DNA of 64,000 nucleotides, from positions 5,987,412 through 6,051,411 of the forward strand of contig NC_051102.1 in assembly GCF_901709675.1 (NCBI RefSeq), written 5' to 3'. Source of the stretch: Syngnathus acus. Its lineage: Eukaryota; Chordata; Actinopteri; Syngnathiformes; Syngnathidae. Every line of letters begins with the position of its first letter. The first letter of the stretch is position 1. The translations under genes and the position numbers were made by a program. Below are positions 25,055 through 56,238 of this stretch, in pieces. Under the pieces are notes generated by a model. That model saw only the letters and a program-made list of their open reading frames with translations, had not been told where the DNA came from and did not search any database.

Positions 25055-25670
25055 TTACTGCAGTTCACGAGAAATTGTGTGCTTCCTTTGCGTGCCGTTC
25101 TTTTGGGCATGGCCGTTCTTCCCATCGAGGTATGCCATGCTGGTTTTGGTCCACAGCTTGTAAGGGTCAGCGCAGATTCTCTTGTTTTGTACTGTGATGA
25201 AACTGAGGAATAATTATGAAAGAAATGTAAGGATGAAAAAAGTATTATTTATTTAATAATTTATATATAATCCATTGTAATCTAAATAATGTTTAAAAAA
25301 TAAAAATACTGTGATACTGTATCTCACAATATTCAATATTTTATTTACACAATTTTTCTAATTGAATGAATATACCGTCAACACAGATGCAACGTTGAAT
25401 AAATAACAAAGATGACTTACACCACAACGTGCAAAGAACAAGCAGGCGGTCGTTGAACGTAGTACTTGGTCAGCAGAGCTCGACGGACGTGCGTGTCAGA
25501 AATTTTGCGACAACAACTGGGCAATCCTCCTGAAAAAGAAATTAAATGAATAAATCAAAGAACACATCATCTCACATGTGAACCAATTTGACATGACGCT
25601 TACCTTGAGTTAAAGCGCCGGGCAACATGACAGCAACCAAAAGAAATGGGACCAAGTTAAGAGCTGTCAT
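25055..25670 (-). CDS. CC chemokine 2 (three exons, 107 aa)
   Basis: Minus-strand exons are 25670-25604, 25529-25421 and 25202-25055. Splice sites are GT-AG, phases are 1 and 2, and the total is 324 nt ending in TAA. The product is a secreted CC chemokine. Its signal peptide is MTALNLVPFLLVAVMLPGALTQ. The mature start GLPSCC carries the adjacent cysteines, the third Cys is in PPACSLHVVVF, and the fourth is in QNKRICADP followed by YKLWTKTSMAYLDGK. A moderately basic tail of about 25 residues (HAQKNGTQRKH...) follows. GLPS-x-CC, the NKRICADP block and the D-G after the helix are shared with chemokine 1, and intron positions and phases are identical, so the two look like an inverted duplicate pair that has diverged. 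Gene 2 lacks the fifth Cys and has a shorter tail. Receptor and orthologue cannot be assigned from sequence reading alone. Confidence 0.93.
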
Positions 25671-25720
25671 CGCACGTGTCGGACGTAATCGGGTGTGAAG
25701 TGGATGTTTGCGCTGCGGGC

Positions 25721-25728
25721 CTTTTAAA
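25721..25728 (-). promoter_or_regulatory. TATA-like box of chemokine gene 2
   Basis: The minus strand reads CTTTAAAAGG around this position, about 51-58 bp upstream of the ATG. It would give a very short 5' UTR. No better TATA is present nearby. Confidence 0.35.
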
Positions 25729-26261
25729 GCCCGCTAACCTCGTCAAATACAGGAATTTGTGTCACTTGAAGTCAGGAACGATGCAACCACAGTTGCACAT
25801 ACACCTGGAAATAATTTTTTCCTCCCACAGAAAAAAAAAAGCCAACACAGCACTTGGCCTTGTTTTTACTCGAGACCGAGGGTGTCAATGGCCTACTTTT
25901 CATATCACGTCAGCAAGCATTCTCTTTCAATTGCAATGCACCCAAATTTAAAAAAACAAAAAGCCAATATGTCATATTGATCTTTCACGGTCAATCTAAT
26001 TGCTCTGCTTTGTACATAACGAGAGAAACAGATGCACTTTTAAGCGACAGTATGTGAAGCTAATTTTGCAGGTGAACTTTGAACAGGTGAACGATAACTG
26101 GTCAAAAAAATGAAGTCGTTGTATTGGTTATGCATTTAATAGAGAAGACAAAAAAAAAGAATGGACATTACAAACACTGGTTTGGAAGCGTTAGGCCTGC
26201 CGCACAATGAAGCGACCTAGCCAAACGCAACTGAAAACAGTTAGCAACTTGTAGCAACTAT

Positions 26262-26436
<175 letters not shown>

Positions 26437-26437
26437 T

Positions 26438-26502
26438 TGTACTAAGTTCATCTTGTTTTTCCTTTTTAATTACTTCACTGGTTCTTTTATATCAAACAAA
26501 AA
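26438..26502 (+). repeat. Fragment of the foldback element seen at 13582
   Basis: The stretch 'gttgtactaagttcatcttg...cttcactggttcttttatatcaaac' parallels 13552-13612 (ttgtactatgttcattttg...ttactggttcttttatcacaaac), including the arm motif ACTGGTTCTTTTAT. Confidence 0.5.
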
Positions 26503-28745
26503 GATAGATAGATCGATTAGGCCATGGGTTTTCCTTCATAGAGAAAGTGATGTTCACAAAACAATTTGTGGTTGTGAACGGATATCCGAACCAAGTTCCC
26601 CCGAAAAGCCCCGTTTTTGTGGTCACTTGATCTTTGCTACAAGACAAGTGCAGAGTCACATGATTGTGTTGTCAACCTTTTCCTGTGTAGAGAATGACTG
26701 AAACACGAGGTCCACCTCAATGCTTTAAAAAAACAATCTATCCAGGAATTATATTCTGTTTAAATAAATATTCTAGTTATTGAAAAAAAAAAAAGACTGC
26801 ATCAGAAATCTTAGTTATTTGAAAGTTTTTCTGACACTCTCATTATGAATCACTAATTTTGCAATCTCCGTTATCGCTACTCTGGAATCCAGTGAGTCAT
26901 TTTGAGAACATTTCACCAGAGCCTCTATCTTCACTATTCTCTATCCCGCCAACAAATTCATAAGTTTTCTCTGTCTGTCATAGTCCTTAAAAATAAGATG
27001 AATCTTGTTTTTTTATTAATTCACACTGTAGAAATCACAAGATACAATTCACAGAAGTGTGTCATTGATTTTTAGTGAATGCTTCCTTCCTCCTTGTGGG
27101 TTGCACTTCTTCTTTTTGCTCTTGCCATGAATTGTAATGTTTCATTCAGAAACTTCAGGACAGCAATATTGACACATATCATGATGACTTCAAAATCTTG
27201 GGAAACGCGATGGCGCCTTCCTCAGCTCGTCCAGTCTCCGTTGCTTCATTTACAGTATCTGCCGTTTTGTCATAACCAGTTGCCTAAAAGAAAGAACACA
27301 TGCGTGGCCATGACGCTCTCAGTCACTAAGTTTCAAATTTAGCTCCTCCCCCATTAACAGAGATCTGTTGATTGATGTTTTTACAAAATCCTTTAAGACG
27401 TCTGACATTATTGACTCCACAAATTGCCCCAATTCAGAAAATGAATGACTATTTAAGCCCAATTCAAATACATGTCGAGACAATGCTTTTCTGATTAATG
27501 GCCAAATAGTTGGCGGATGTTTGTGGTGGAAACCTCAGGATCTCCTTCCTTCCCCTTTCTTTTTGATCCAAAAGAAATACCGCGTGACACATTGACGAGT
27601 GATCAGCATGTGCATGTATGGTTTTGCTGAACTCATCAAGATAATAACTTGAATTCCTATTTCACAATGAGATTGCTGTCGGGACAAGACGGGACATGAT
27701 TCCGGCGAAATCCTTTTATTCGTAGGGTGAAAATTCCTCGACATTATGAATCTAAAACACCTCCGTAAAATTCATCTTGCCACTAATTACTACTTTCCTA
27801 TGAACCAGAACTTTGGTGTTGTCTTGTGGTATTTTAGGGGGTTTCAGAAAGGGCAGGAAAAGAAATACATATAGGTGTGGGTTCCACACTTCAAAAAAAA
27901 TTCAATGTGATGCTATCATCGACTGCTATTTGAACACAAACATGATGTGACACATTTTAACAAACAATAGAATAGTACTCACAGGCATGTATTCTTTATC
28001 CTCTGCATCTTACCGAGTGGAGAGTGGTTGTGAAACTTTTCCTCGTTCGTGTCAGTGCGTTCTTGTTCTGCTCCTCGGGGGGCAACAGAAAGACCTGCGA
28101 TGAATTTTCATTTCATTCTCTACATGCCATTTAAGTATGATAATTGCTATTGTTATCTTCCTTAGTTGTTTTTTTGGGGTGGGGGGCTGGAACGGATTAA
28201 TAGCAATTCCATTCATTTCAGTTGGGAAAAAATATTTGGGTCAAGCATGGTCAAGTGACTAATTCGGCTTATTAAATTTCAAGGCAGCACTGTGTGATAC
28301 AGTGGTGCCGTGGAATTTCACTATGTTTTGTGAAAATCTGTGTATTGATCCCCATTATAAATGAAAGAAAAATCAACCAAATTCATTTTTTAACATTTTC
28401 ATTAATCAGAGAATGAACGTGTACAGTACAAATTCCGATAAGAAATTACACGTGAATACCTCAACAACAAAACAGCAATTGTTCAATCAAACAAACACCA
28501 AAATGTTACAGGTGAATCATTTTATAAAAATAAACCTCCAGTTAGCGTTTTCCACACACAAAAAGTTGTGTCCTGTTACATTGAATTTATATGGACAAGC
28601 TTGATACGCGCTCTGAATGGACATGTTGGATTTATGATGAAATCAAGGGAAAGAAATGCGTCACCTAACTTCATCCCCGCCCAATAAACACACGATGTCG
28701 AAGACAAGATGATGCCTGCGGTCAGTTTGCTTCCTCTTTTTCTCC

Positions 28746-28752
28746 TATAAAA
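28746..28752 (+). promoter_or_regulatory. TATA box of chemokine gene 3
   Basis: TATAAAA, 105 bp upstream of the ATG at 28851. A CCCGCCCAAT (GC box/CCAAT-like) sequence lies about 70 bp further upstream at 28676-28685. Confidence 0.65.
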
Positions 28753-28850
28753 CCCTGAGGTCTGACCCAACTGGATAAGCTTTCTCCTCCTGCCAGATCA
28801 AACAGTCATCTTTCTCCAAGATCATTTGGACCATCTCAAGAAAAAAAATC

Positions 28851-29417
28851 ATGCAAGTGTGCATTGCAAAACTGGCGTTCTTGGCTGTTTTCACGAGCTA
28901 CCTGGCATTGGCTGCTGCAGGCCCCGGTAAGTCGTCTCATTCCGCTGATTCAGCATCTTTTCACATTTATGCTCGAGGTGAAATTGAATCTTTACATGTG
29001 AACAGGAATGAAGATGACCTCATGCTGCACTCAAAGCACCTTGGGGCAGATTTCTGCTCCTATCATCGGCTACAGGATCCAGAGGAAGAACCTCCCTTGT
29101 ATCCGTGCTATTGTGTAAGATTCTTCAAGGCTTAAACGTGATTGAGTGAGCAAAACTAGATTTTAAGATTTGTTGAATCTGACACTCAGGTTTGAAACCA
29201 CTGATGGAGAAGTTTGCAGCCACTGGAAGCAAGAGTGGATCATGAAGAAGATCATGGAGCTCAAGTGAGTTTGCATTAGTTGGTGTTTGACGCAGGTCTC
29301 ATGTTGATCATAACACTGATGTGATGTGTGTTTGTGTTTTTCAGTGAAGCACGGAAGGCCAAAGTAAACAGCACTGCTTCCGCTCACGGAGAGACAAACA
29401 CAACTGCCTTCGATTAA
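28851..29417 (+). CDS. CC chemokine 3 (four exons, 110 aa)
   Basis: The exons are 28851-28926, 29006-29114, 29190-29264 and 29345-29417. Splice sites are GT-AG, phases are 1, 2 and 2, and the total is 333 nt ending in TAA. The product is a secreted CC chemokine. Its signal peptide MQVCIAKLAFLAVFTSYLALA is followed by a mature N-terminus near AAGPGMKMTSCC. The third Cys is in NLPCIRAIVF, the fourth in DGEVCSHWKQEW, and the C-terminal helix is WIMKKIMELNEARKAK. The short tail contains two N-x-S/T sites (NST, NTT). Unlike chemokines 1 and 2, the last coding exon is split by an additional phase-2 intron after MEL; four-exon genes are known for CCL20 and CCL25-type chemokines. CCL20 kinship is also suggested by linkage to an EPHA4 gene, but that is inference. 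A repeat of ATTTA pentamers follows the stop, as in unstable cytokine mRNAs. Confidence 0.93.
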
Positions 29418-29515
29418 TTTCAATTATTTAAAATACTTACTATTTTAATTTAATATTTATTGGCATTTGTTTTATTTATACATTTCTGCCATGGTACTTT
29501 TATTTACTTGTACGA
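29418..29515 (+). promoter_or_regulatory. AU-rich 3' UTR of chemokine 3
   Basis: At least four ATTTA pentamers occur within about 90 nt of the stop codon (for example near 29426, 29455, 29472 and 29502). This is the usual arrangement of AU-rich decay elements in cytokine mRNAs. Function is inferred from composition. Confidence 0.45.
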
Positions 29516-30088
29516 TTCTTGTTTAGTGAGATGTATGCTGTTGTTTGATCTAAATACAAATGTTTTTTTGTTCCAATATATTTTCTGTTTTATTACGGTA
29601 CCTCCACCGAAAGGGATTTCATTGTCCAATTGATTTGATTTATTTAAGGCCCTGTAAAGTGAAAATATGTCTTGGAAAATCGACACGGTGAATTGTTTTA
29701 AATGAAAGAAATCACCAAGGCTATAAAATCAAAATAATCAAAATAATGAAAAATCAAGCCGTTGTCTCATCTCTCAAATGCTGAATACTTTATAGTTACG
29801 CACAATAATTGGATAATGTTAAATATGCAACACTTTATTTTTATAAATTCCTACCAGTGTTCACATGTTTCCTTAAGATTCCTAGAAAGTCACAATTTCC
29901 CTATCACTGGTAGGCTATTTTTTGAACAGGGTCAGGCACTCATGGGGGCCACCCGGTGCCCACTGGAACCACATTGGTGACTTCTGAACCCCTGTCCCCT
30001 GTTTATCGACTATAAATATTTTGCAGCTTGCTTGGATCATTTCGTATACCACAAGCTTCATCAAGTTAGCTTCAACGGTTCTCTTTTG

Positions 30089-30101
30089 CCACCTAGTGGC
30101 C
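30089..30101. promoter_or_regulatory. Palindromic CTCF-like core
   Basis: GCCACCTAGTGGC is a perfect palindrome around CTAG-type CTCF half cores (CCACTAGGTGGC on the minus strand). It is a weak candidate. Confidence 0.25.
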
Positions 30102-31566
30102 AGTCTAAGTTACTGCAGCAAGAGACACATGGATGAAGTCACCTTGCGTGACCGCAGCATCGTCAAGCCCCGTGGCTTCCAATCCAGAGCAGAAATAGCA
30201 AATAGCGTCTTCTTGACAGTCGCGTCATGTATTTGCATGAGCTAGCAGGCAGGACGACTCATTTTAAGGCTCCCTCCAGCTGACGTGGCATCTTTTTGTT
30301 TCTTTTATGTTTTTTAAACACTACAGGCAGGTGCCATTCTCTACAATAACGGTGCCACACTATAAAACTTGACTAGAAAGCACAAAGGTTCACAGTGTAA
30401 TGTATTCTCCATTTATCGCATGAATGCGCTGCTTTAAAGTCATAATTATTCAGCATTAAGGTTGACAGAATGACCGCCGAAGTGACTATTAGCATGAATA
30501 CATTCCAACAGATTCATGACCTCCAACTGGCAATTTCCTTAATTGCACCACAAATGTTGCTAATCGGAACTTTGAAGTGTTGCTTTGAAAGGTTTATGTG
30601 GTACTCATGAGAAATCTCACTCCGTTTTTTTTTTCCTCTCCTTCCAGTTAAATATTTGGAGGGTAAAAAAAAGCAGTTTTATACTCCGTTTATTTACGAT
30701 CAAACCTAAAGTCTACTCATTGATGGAATATTTAGATCACATGCATGCATAATTGCGCCAATGTAATTTGTTCCACATAATATTGCCTTTGTCTTGTCAT
30801 CCTTTCCCCCGAGGGAGACACGACTAATAACCACTGTCATAATTTCATGCTGTGTCTTGAAGTGCAGGTATGGGTGCTTTACTTCATCAGCAATCTTGTT
30901 TTCATTTCTTTTATTCCTTCTGGATTTGATTTTTCCAAAGCCACCCCACCCCCCCTCCTCCTCTACTTGACCTATTTCATCTGCTGAAACGTGACGACTC
31001 CAAATGTAGAACATGCAGAGTTTCCTTAGGGCTCTTTGTGCAACCACGACATAAATACACAATTCTACGAATAGGGTCAAAGCATTTTTAATTAATGAGA
31101 CGTTTGCGTCTTGCATTGCTCTCCTTTTTTATCATCAGCAATATTGTAGTGAACAGACAGGAAAGAGTCTGCATGCATTTCCGTGTTCTCTCGTCCACTG
31201 GTTATCCCTTTATTTAATCCAATGATGTGATATAAATTGATTTTGCATTATTGAACAACAAAACGTGCAAATGGGATGGTGGTATTATTGTTGTCCACGT
31301 GAGGCAACTATCCTGATATCTTTTTTCTTATACTTTATCCTTTTGTCTCTCCGCCATGCTGCCAACTTATTTCTACAGTTAGTTTAGCCTCATTTTGTCG
31401 TGAACTTCATTTTCGATGACTGTATGAGAAATGGTGACTCATGTTGTTCTCATCGGACTTGATGGCCTCCGCTGCCCTTGCACAGTCCCACACGTCAACA
31501 TGTAGCACCTTCCTCCAGGTCCTGCTAGAATGTAAATGACGTCAATGATACATTCGCATTCTTTGG

Positions 31567-31582
31567 CCAACGGGGGGCGCTG
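31567..31582 (+). promoter_or_regulatory. Candidate CTCF-binding site
   Basis: CCAACGGGGGGCGCTG matches the CTCF core CCAxxxGGGGGCGCT on the plus strand. Motif evidence only. Confidence 0.4.
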
Positions 31583-33264
31583 TTTGTTTGAGCCAATCTA
31601 CTTCCCTACACCTGGGAGGTTGGAAATGGCAAACATGATTTTTTTGAACATTATTGTGAATACATTTGAGATATATTTGAAACTTTTTGTGAAAATGTAA
31701 GAAAAATAATCTTTTAAATAACATCCAATTTAAAATAATTTCCAGCTAGTTATTCTTTAAAAACATTCACTCAAAATTTGGCCACTGTTTAAATGAATAC
31801 ATTAGTTTAGTTTTAGTTCTGGAGTTGAATTATTTTTAGAAGGCTTATCTCAGAAGTCTTTTTCTCCATTGGTGAGAAAGGATTTCGTTGTTTTTTTTAA
31901 GTAAGGGAATGAGCAAGGGTGAGGATCAAGAGAAAGAAACACCATTGAGTTGTCCACCCACATAAAGCCCCCTCTGGTCACCTGCGTGGGTGCGGGCCAA
32001 AAGAAAGGCGAGGGTGCACTACTCACACACGAGAAGTTGCACATAAAGAAAAAAAAAAACAGCCTTCTAACCCCACTTGTGAAATAAAGAAATAAGCAAG
32101 AAAATAAGTACAATATAGTTAAAGCACTTCACAACAGAGCGCTCTGAAAATGCTTTTGGCATTAATTTCAACCTCACTATTTGTTGATGTTTTTTTTTTT
32201 TTTTTGAGCATGCTAAATGACTTGATGTGGAATTGTTAGTGAGTCCAGAAGCTTGTGTCCTCTCCATCTCCTCCTACATCCCATCTGCGTGTCCACAGTG
32301 TGGGTGATTGCAAAAGCTGCGGGGGTGATGAGCAATTATTGTAGCGAAACGATAAGACAACTTGTGATGTAACACTCGGAGTTGCACTCCTACCGTCCGG
32401 GGCCAAGACGCAGAATGAAAAGAGAAGAATAATGGTATTTTATGGCATGTATCGTGTGACATCACAAGGTGCCCCCGAGGTGTTTGAGTCTGGCAGAGCC
32501 TATTGAGGATAGCTCGTGCCAGGAGAGGTGAGGGGAACAGGGGAGAGGAGCACTGAGGAGTATTTTTAGGGTGGTCTGTTATCTGAGGGGGCCGGGTCAC
32601 ATCGCTGAGGGGAGAAGGCGGTCCAGGCTCTCCGCCAAGATAAGGAGGAGAGGAACAATGCACACACAGGAAGCCAAGCGCAAAGCTCACACTTTAACAT
32701 CCTCTCACAGGTACAGGAAAGCAGCACAGGCAAATTGTATTCTAAAATCAAAAATGAATAGAAAGAGGAGGACAACTCCATAGGTTTGTTTGCGTGTTCA
32801 GAAGGCCAGTTTGCATTCTTTGTGCGGGATCTCCACGGGTGACTTCAGAGAGTCCCCCACCCCCCCACTCCCACTTGACCATTTATGTTGACTATGCGCT
32901 TTTTGCTGGGTTGTAATTGTCTGAAGATAGAAATGGCAGATGAACAGATGGAGGGAGAAGGGAGAGAATGGCTCATCACTGTCACTTCATGTTTATGGAA
33001 CTGTGCACACACACACAAACACACACATATTGTACAGTATATATAGAGTGTATAGTAAAATAAATATGTCCATCGTGACAGCTTTTCTTGAAATTTGATT
33101 TTATTCTCCTAATAGTATGATGTTACTCTAAAAAAAAAACATTTTCTTATCGAAAATGTAAAACAATTTTCCCTAAAAAATATATGTCATTTAACAGCCC
33201 CCTCATATTTCCCTGACTGTCTACCATTTGACACAATGAAAGACTTTGACTTGCCATGCACATG

Positions 33265-33500
33265 TACAGTGGATATAAAAAGTCTACACACCCCTGTTGA
33301 AATGCCAGGTTGTTGTGATATAAAAATAAAAGCTAGGTACTCAATTTGTAAAAGTGAAATTAAATAATTATATAGTAGGTCTCTATGTGTTCCCAAAAAA
33401 ATACAAGTCACTCTAATATGAATATTATTATTAAACATGGATTGTAAAGTTAAATACAACTGAAATGCCTTCTGCATTCCAAAGTGTACACACATTTAGC
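33265..33500 (+). mobile_element. Tc1-like non-autonomous element, left end intact
   Basis: TA is followed by CAGTGGATATAAAAAGTCTA and 'cacacccctgttgaaatgccaggttgttgtgat', a terminus common in fish Tc1-related repeats. The far end near 33480 (aagtgtacacac) is degraded, so the right inverted repeat is not verified. Confidence 0.6.
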
Positions 33501-34577
33501 TCCCACAAAGATGGAAGCCCTTCGTGTTGAGCTGCAAGCTGAGAGAAAGCCCAAATCGCTCCAAGAATATCTTAGCGAGGCTTTGAGACGAGAAGATCCT
33601 TTTCATTCGCCCAACAACCCCCCTCCCTCTCCTCTCCCCGGCCGCCATTACCATCACCACCAACATCCATACTCCACCAACGCCCACCCATCCAATCCCA
33701 TCTCCACACTGCCAAAGCGCTGTCCCCAGTTTCTCTTCCCAGCCTCCTTTGTTCGTCTCTCTCGCCGCCCACACACCTAGCCGTCCCTTGGGCTTTTTTT
33801 TTTTTCCCCCTCACACGCATTCACACGTTTACATTTGGAAAGGCTTTTATTCCTTCCAGTCGCCATCTCTTTCTTGATCCCTATCGTATTAGACACTGGG
33901 CGATGCCGCCGCGTGCGTCCATGTTAACATGTGAAATACACAAACACACACAATCTGTGTGAGAGCCACAATACAGATGTGTGGGCAGCAGCCATCTGGG
34001 GACCAAAATTGAACAAAAAGATGGGTGTGTGTGTTTGTAGACGCGTTTGTACGACGGCGTGCCAAGGGCCCGCTGTGGAGCCCCCCTTTTCTCCAGAGAG
34101 CTGTGAATCTCAGGAGTGGGAAATGCATCCCAACAGTCATCAATCAAAACTTTGCTGACACAAATGACCCCAAACAACAGCTCGCCCAAGCGCCACCCAC
34201 CCACGCCACTTACGCCACAGGCCTTCGCCTTTTTACCGTACCACGCCATTGGTCCGACGTTCCCCCGGGCGAAATCGGGATAATTCGGCTTTTGTTATTG
34301 CGCAGTCAATCGCGGCATTGGGGTAGAAAGAAACGTGAAAATGGTATTATGGCGGATGGGGGAAGAGTGGCACATCGAATGCAGGAGTTTTTTTTTTTTT
34401 CGTCTTTTTATTTCGCCATCTCAAAGCGCCAGATGCTCTTCCTGGGCTCATTAGAATGCTTTACACGGGATCGACATGGTATCGGTGCAGCAACCGCAGA
34501 GACAAAAAGCAAAATGGAGACTGGAGCATGCAAATGCAAATGTGAACACACACATGCTACAACAACAACCTTAATAT

Positions 34578-34640
34578 CGTGGTGCCTTGAGATACAAATC
34601 ATTCGTTCGAGCCCCCCCCAAATTATTTTTTGTCCACTCT
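34578..34640 (+). mobile_element. Single end of the 'GTGGTGCCTTGAGATAC' inverted-repeat element
   Basis: GTGGTGCCTTGAGATACAAA matches the termini of the element at 36341-36521. The partner end was not found. Confidence 0.45.
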
Positions 34641-35085
34641 ACTGTACCAAATATCAATAACATGACTTGATCAACTTTCATCACGTTACAGTCGACCACA
34701 AAAAGAAAAAATTTCAACCCATATCTCAATCTAGGCTGTTTTCCTGTTACCAGTTCAGCGTACAACAAAAGATTATAGGGAAAAAAAGACGACGCGCTGG
34801 AGTTTAACATTTACTTCATCATGCTGTGATTTCACAATTAGCGATTGTTCTCGACTCTCTTTGAGAGAGGAGACGGTGTAGGAGGACAGGTCACGAGGCT
34901 GTTCTTTGTTTTGTTTTGTTTTCTTTAAGTCTCGGTGTGCTTTTTTTTCCCGTCCTTACCCAAATGCGCTCACTTGTGGTTACATTATTCCAGCATATGC
35001 CTTTCTTTTACATCTTTTACGATTACAGAGGTAAGTCAAAAATGATTTGATTGACACTTGTAAAGCTTCCATGAGCAACAAATAT

Positions 35086-35100
35086 CCAACAGGGGGCGCT
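35086..35100 (+). promoter_or_regulatory. Candidate CTCF-binding site upstream of epha4
   Basis: CCAACAGGGGGCGCT (continuing CTAG) is an excellent CTCF core on the plus strand, 571 bp upstream of the proposed epha4 start codon. Promoter-proximal CTCF sites are common anchors for enhancer contacts; occupancy is inferred. Confidence 0.45.
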
Positions 35101-35670
35101 CTAGTTACGTGTACTGGGCCCGCAGCATCCGGGATGCTGTTGAGGTAACCAGTAAGTCAACCTTAAAACGCCTGATTTGACACATTTTTCCAGACGTCCT
35201 AAAAAGCTTAATCGTGTGGTTCTTGTGTGGCGTTTTATGGATTCTTCACCATGAAATACCACATAAAAAATAAAGGAAGTGTGAGAAATAGGGCGGATTA
35301 AATATTTATTGGGTGTGTGGTCCAACTCGGGGGTGTTGAAGGTTTGAAACTAAAAAAATACAATGAAGCAAACAAATTACTTTTTGTATCCATTCCGAAT
35401 CACGACCTTATGGTTTTCCGTCTGATTTTGAAAACATGTAGAATTCCCTCAGTGTTGGTCTATGCATATCGTTTGGCTCGTGCAGTTTGAATGACCATTA
35501 CGGCAAGCACGCGAGTGTGAGACCGCCCCACTATCCTCTGCATCCAACTCACTCCCACCACCCACCCACCCTTGGTTTCTTCATTTACACACATTTTTCC
35601 CACCGGGATGGATCTTCCGCAGCAAGCGCGCACAGCCAGCGGCCAACACGCACGCTTTCCTTCGTTACAC

Positions 35671-54594
<18,924 letters not shown>

Positions 54595-55215
54595 GTCACA
54601 GGTGGGATACCTGAATTCCATTTACCTCATCCATGCACTTTAGGGGGACCTTTCACCAGTGGACCAGTAGAAGGAGTGGAATGAGAAAGCAGCACTTTTG
54701 TCAAGTTTTCTAAAAACACAAGATGGACGTGGCCACAGATTGCTACTGAGACTGAAGGCCCATCCTTGCATTCTTTTCTTTTCTGTTTTCTGACAGCAGA
54801 ATGGCTTCCAGTTTTATGTGGGACTTTTTTCGCTGCTTTGGGCTTGACTTGAAAAAAAAAAACGTGTGCGAACCATGTAAATTCACCAATAGTCGACTCC
54901 CTTATGTCTGAGCGTCGCACGTCTTTGACCATTCTTGATATGCAAAGTGGAATTGGGAGGAGTCAGGACAAATACGTCATCACGATAGTTACATACTAAC
55001 GGAGCAAATGTTTTCCTTTTGATAGTTCTCTTGGTTGAATTGTAATAATTAGACATTTACAATAGAATGTCTTTTATTAGCTACATGGAAAGTTTTATTT
55101 ATGGTCTTTTTTTAAGTAGTTTCTACTGTATATTGTAAATTAGAATCACTGAGGGGGGAAAAAAAATGAATTGGTTGCCATATTGCATTATAATAAATGC
55201 CCAAATCCATCCATG
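54595..55215 (+). other. epha4: epha4 3' UTR (probable)
   Basis: This is the sequence from the stop to just past a canonical AATAAA at 55192-55197. No competing open frame is convincing. A longer 3' UTR cannot be excluded. Confidence 0.55.
55192..55197 (+). terminator. epha4: Polyadenylation signal of epha4
   Basis: AATAAA, about 600 nt after the TGA, in AT-rich context (gcattataataaatgccc). Confidence 0.55.
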
Positions 55216-55909
55216 GACATTCTTGTACAATATTGACTGCATATAGTTTTATTGATTGATTTCGCTTAGAGTTGTGTCTGAGAGGACAGGAGGGAAGAAA
55301 GATGGAATTTCAAGAGATCTTGCATTCAAAAGGGTAAGAAAAAAAGCTGCGGGCTCTCTTGACGGGGTATCACGAGTTTGTCGAGATAAATTGGGCTGAG
55401 TTCACTGTGCAAACTTGTCCAATCAGCACACATCTGTCTTCTTCTACCAAGCCATGCACATATTCTTACACACACACACACGCACGGGAGCTGATTGGAG
55501 GATGCTTTTGATACATAAAGGAAGGGACGATACAATCTGTTTTTTGGCAAATATGCCAATGTTTTTCCAGGCTAATGAGAGTTGGCTGCGTACACACACG
55601 TTCAAATGCACAGATACACAAGACGCCCCCCCACACCGCCATGACTCACACCCAATGACTCCCGAAATGAAATGCTGATGGTGGTTAATGAGGCAGATGC
55701 CGCTAAGTAAGAGACCGAGAGAGAGAGAGAGAGAGAGGAATCGTCCGTTTGGCTCCCGGCTCTGAAACTTGCTGCTCCTCAATAATAATGAGCAAGTGGT
55801 GTCACATGACCAGGCCATCTTTCATGGTGGTGCATTGCATACTGAATCTGACTATTAAATGTTACGTTAATGGTAGACAAAGGTGCCAAAAATATACTCA
55901 CACTAGAGC

Positions 55910-56238
55910 ATAGGTGTCAAACCCGAGGATCGGGGGCTAGATCCGGACCGCCATGACATTCTATATGGCCCGCGAGATCTAATCATGTCAACTTGATAAA
56001 ATCTGTACCATCATTTTTAGTTTTCATGTGTAATAAATAATAATGTTGAGATTTTGTAAGAATTGTTTGACCCTTTTTACAGTCATTTGAACAATAACTG
56101 AAGAAAACATTAGTTCTGATTTGAAAACTAGTAATCCATTTATTTGTTGTGTATATGTATCAATGCGAGACGATTAAATATTTATTTGGTATCACTTTCA
56201 TAACGACCCTCTGAGGGAAGCCGTAACGACAAAGTGGC
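55910..56238 (+). mobile_element. hAT-type MITE, right terminus missing
   Basis: Starts ATAGGTGTCAAACCCGAGGA and continues as the 38069 element does (CGGGGGCTAGATCCGGACC..., late 'ataacgaccctctgagggaag'). The GAGTTTGACACCCCTG end is absent. Confidence 0.7.

Larger units (their letters stand above)
29516..35670. other. Spacer between the chemokine cluster and epha4
   Basis: No further gene is supported. It contains three CTCF-like motifs (30089, 31567, 35086), a Tc1-like fragment (33265-33500), an inverted-repeat element end at 34578, and poly-T/poly-C tracts. The last few hundred bases hold the epha4 promoter and 5' UTR, in which no clear TATA box is visible. Open frames here are low-complexity or repeat-derived. 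Confidence 0.5.

Noticed and set aside
33484-33780. 98-codon frame rich in Pro and His with an antisense frame
   Set aside because: It lies at the edge of a Tc1-like fragment, is composition-driven and has antisense overlap; no homology recognised.
34025-34660. 211-codon plus-strand frame
   Set aside because: Mixed composition with poly-Phe from a T-tract, crosses a MITE end and contains no domain.
35608-35670. Upstream in-frame ATG for epha4
   Set aside because: It would place 21 extra, non-hydrophobic residues before the signal peptide; the ATG at 35671 gives the normal leader length. Transcript data could reverse this.
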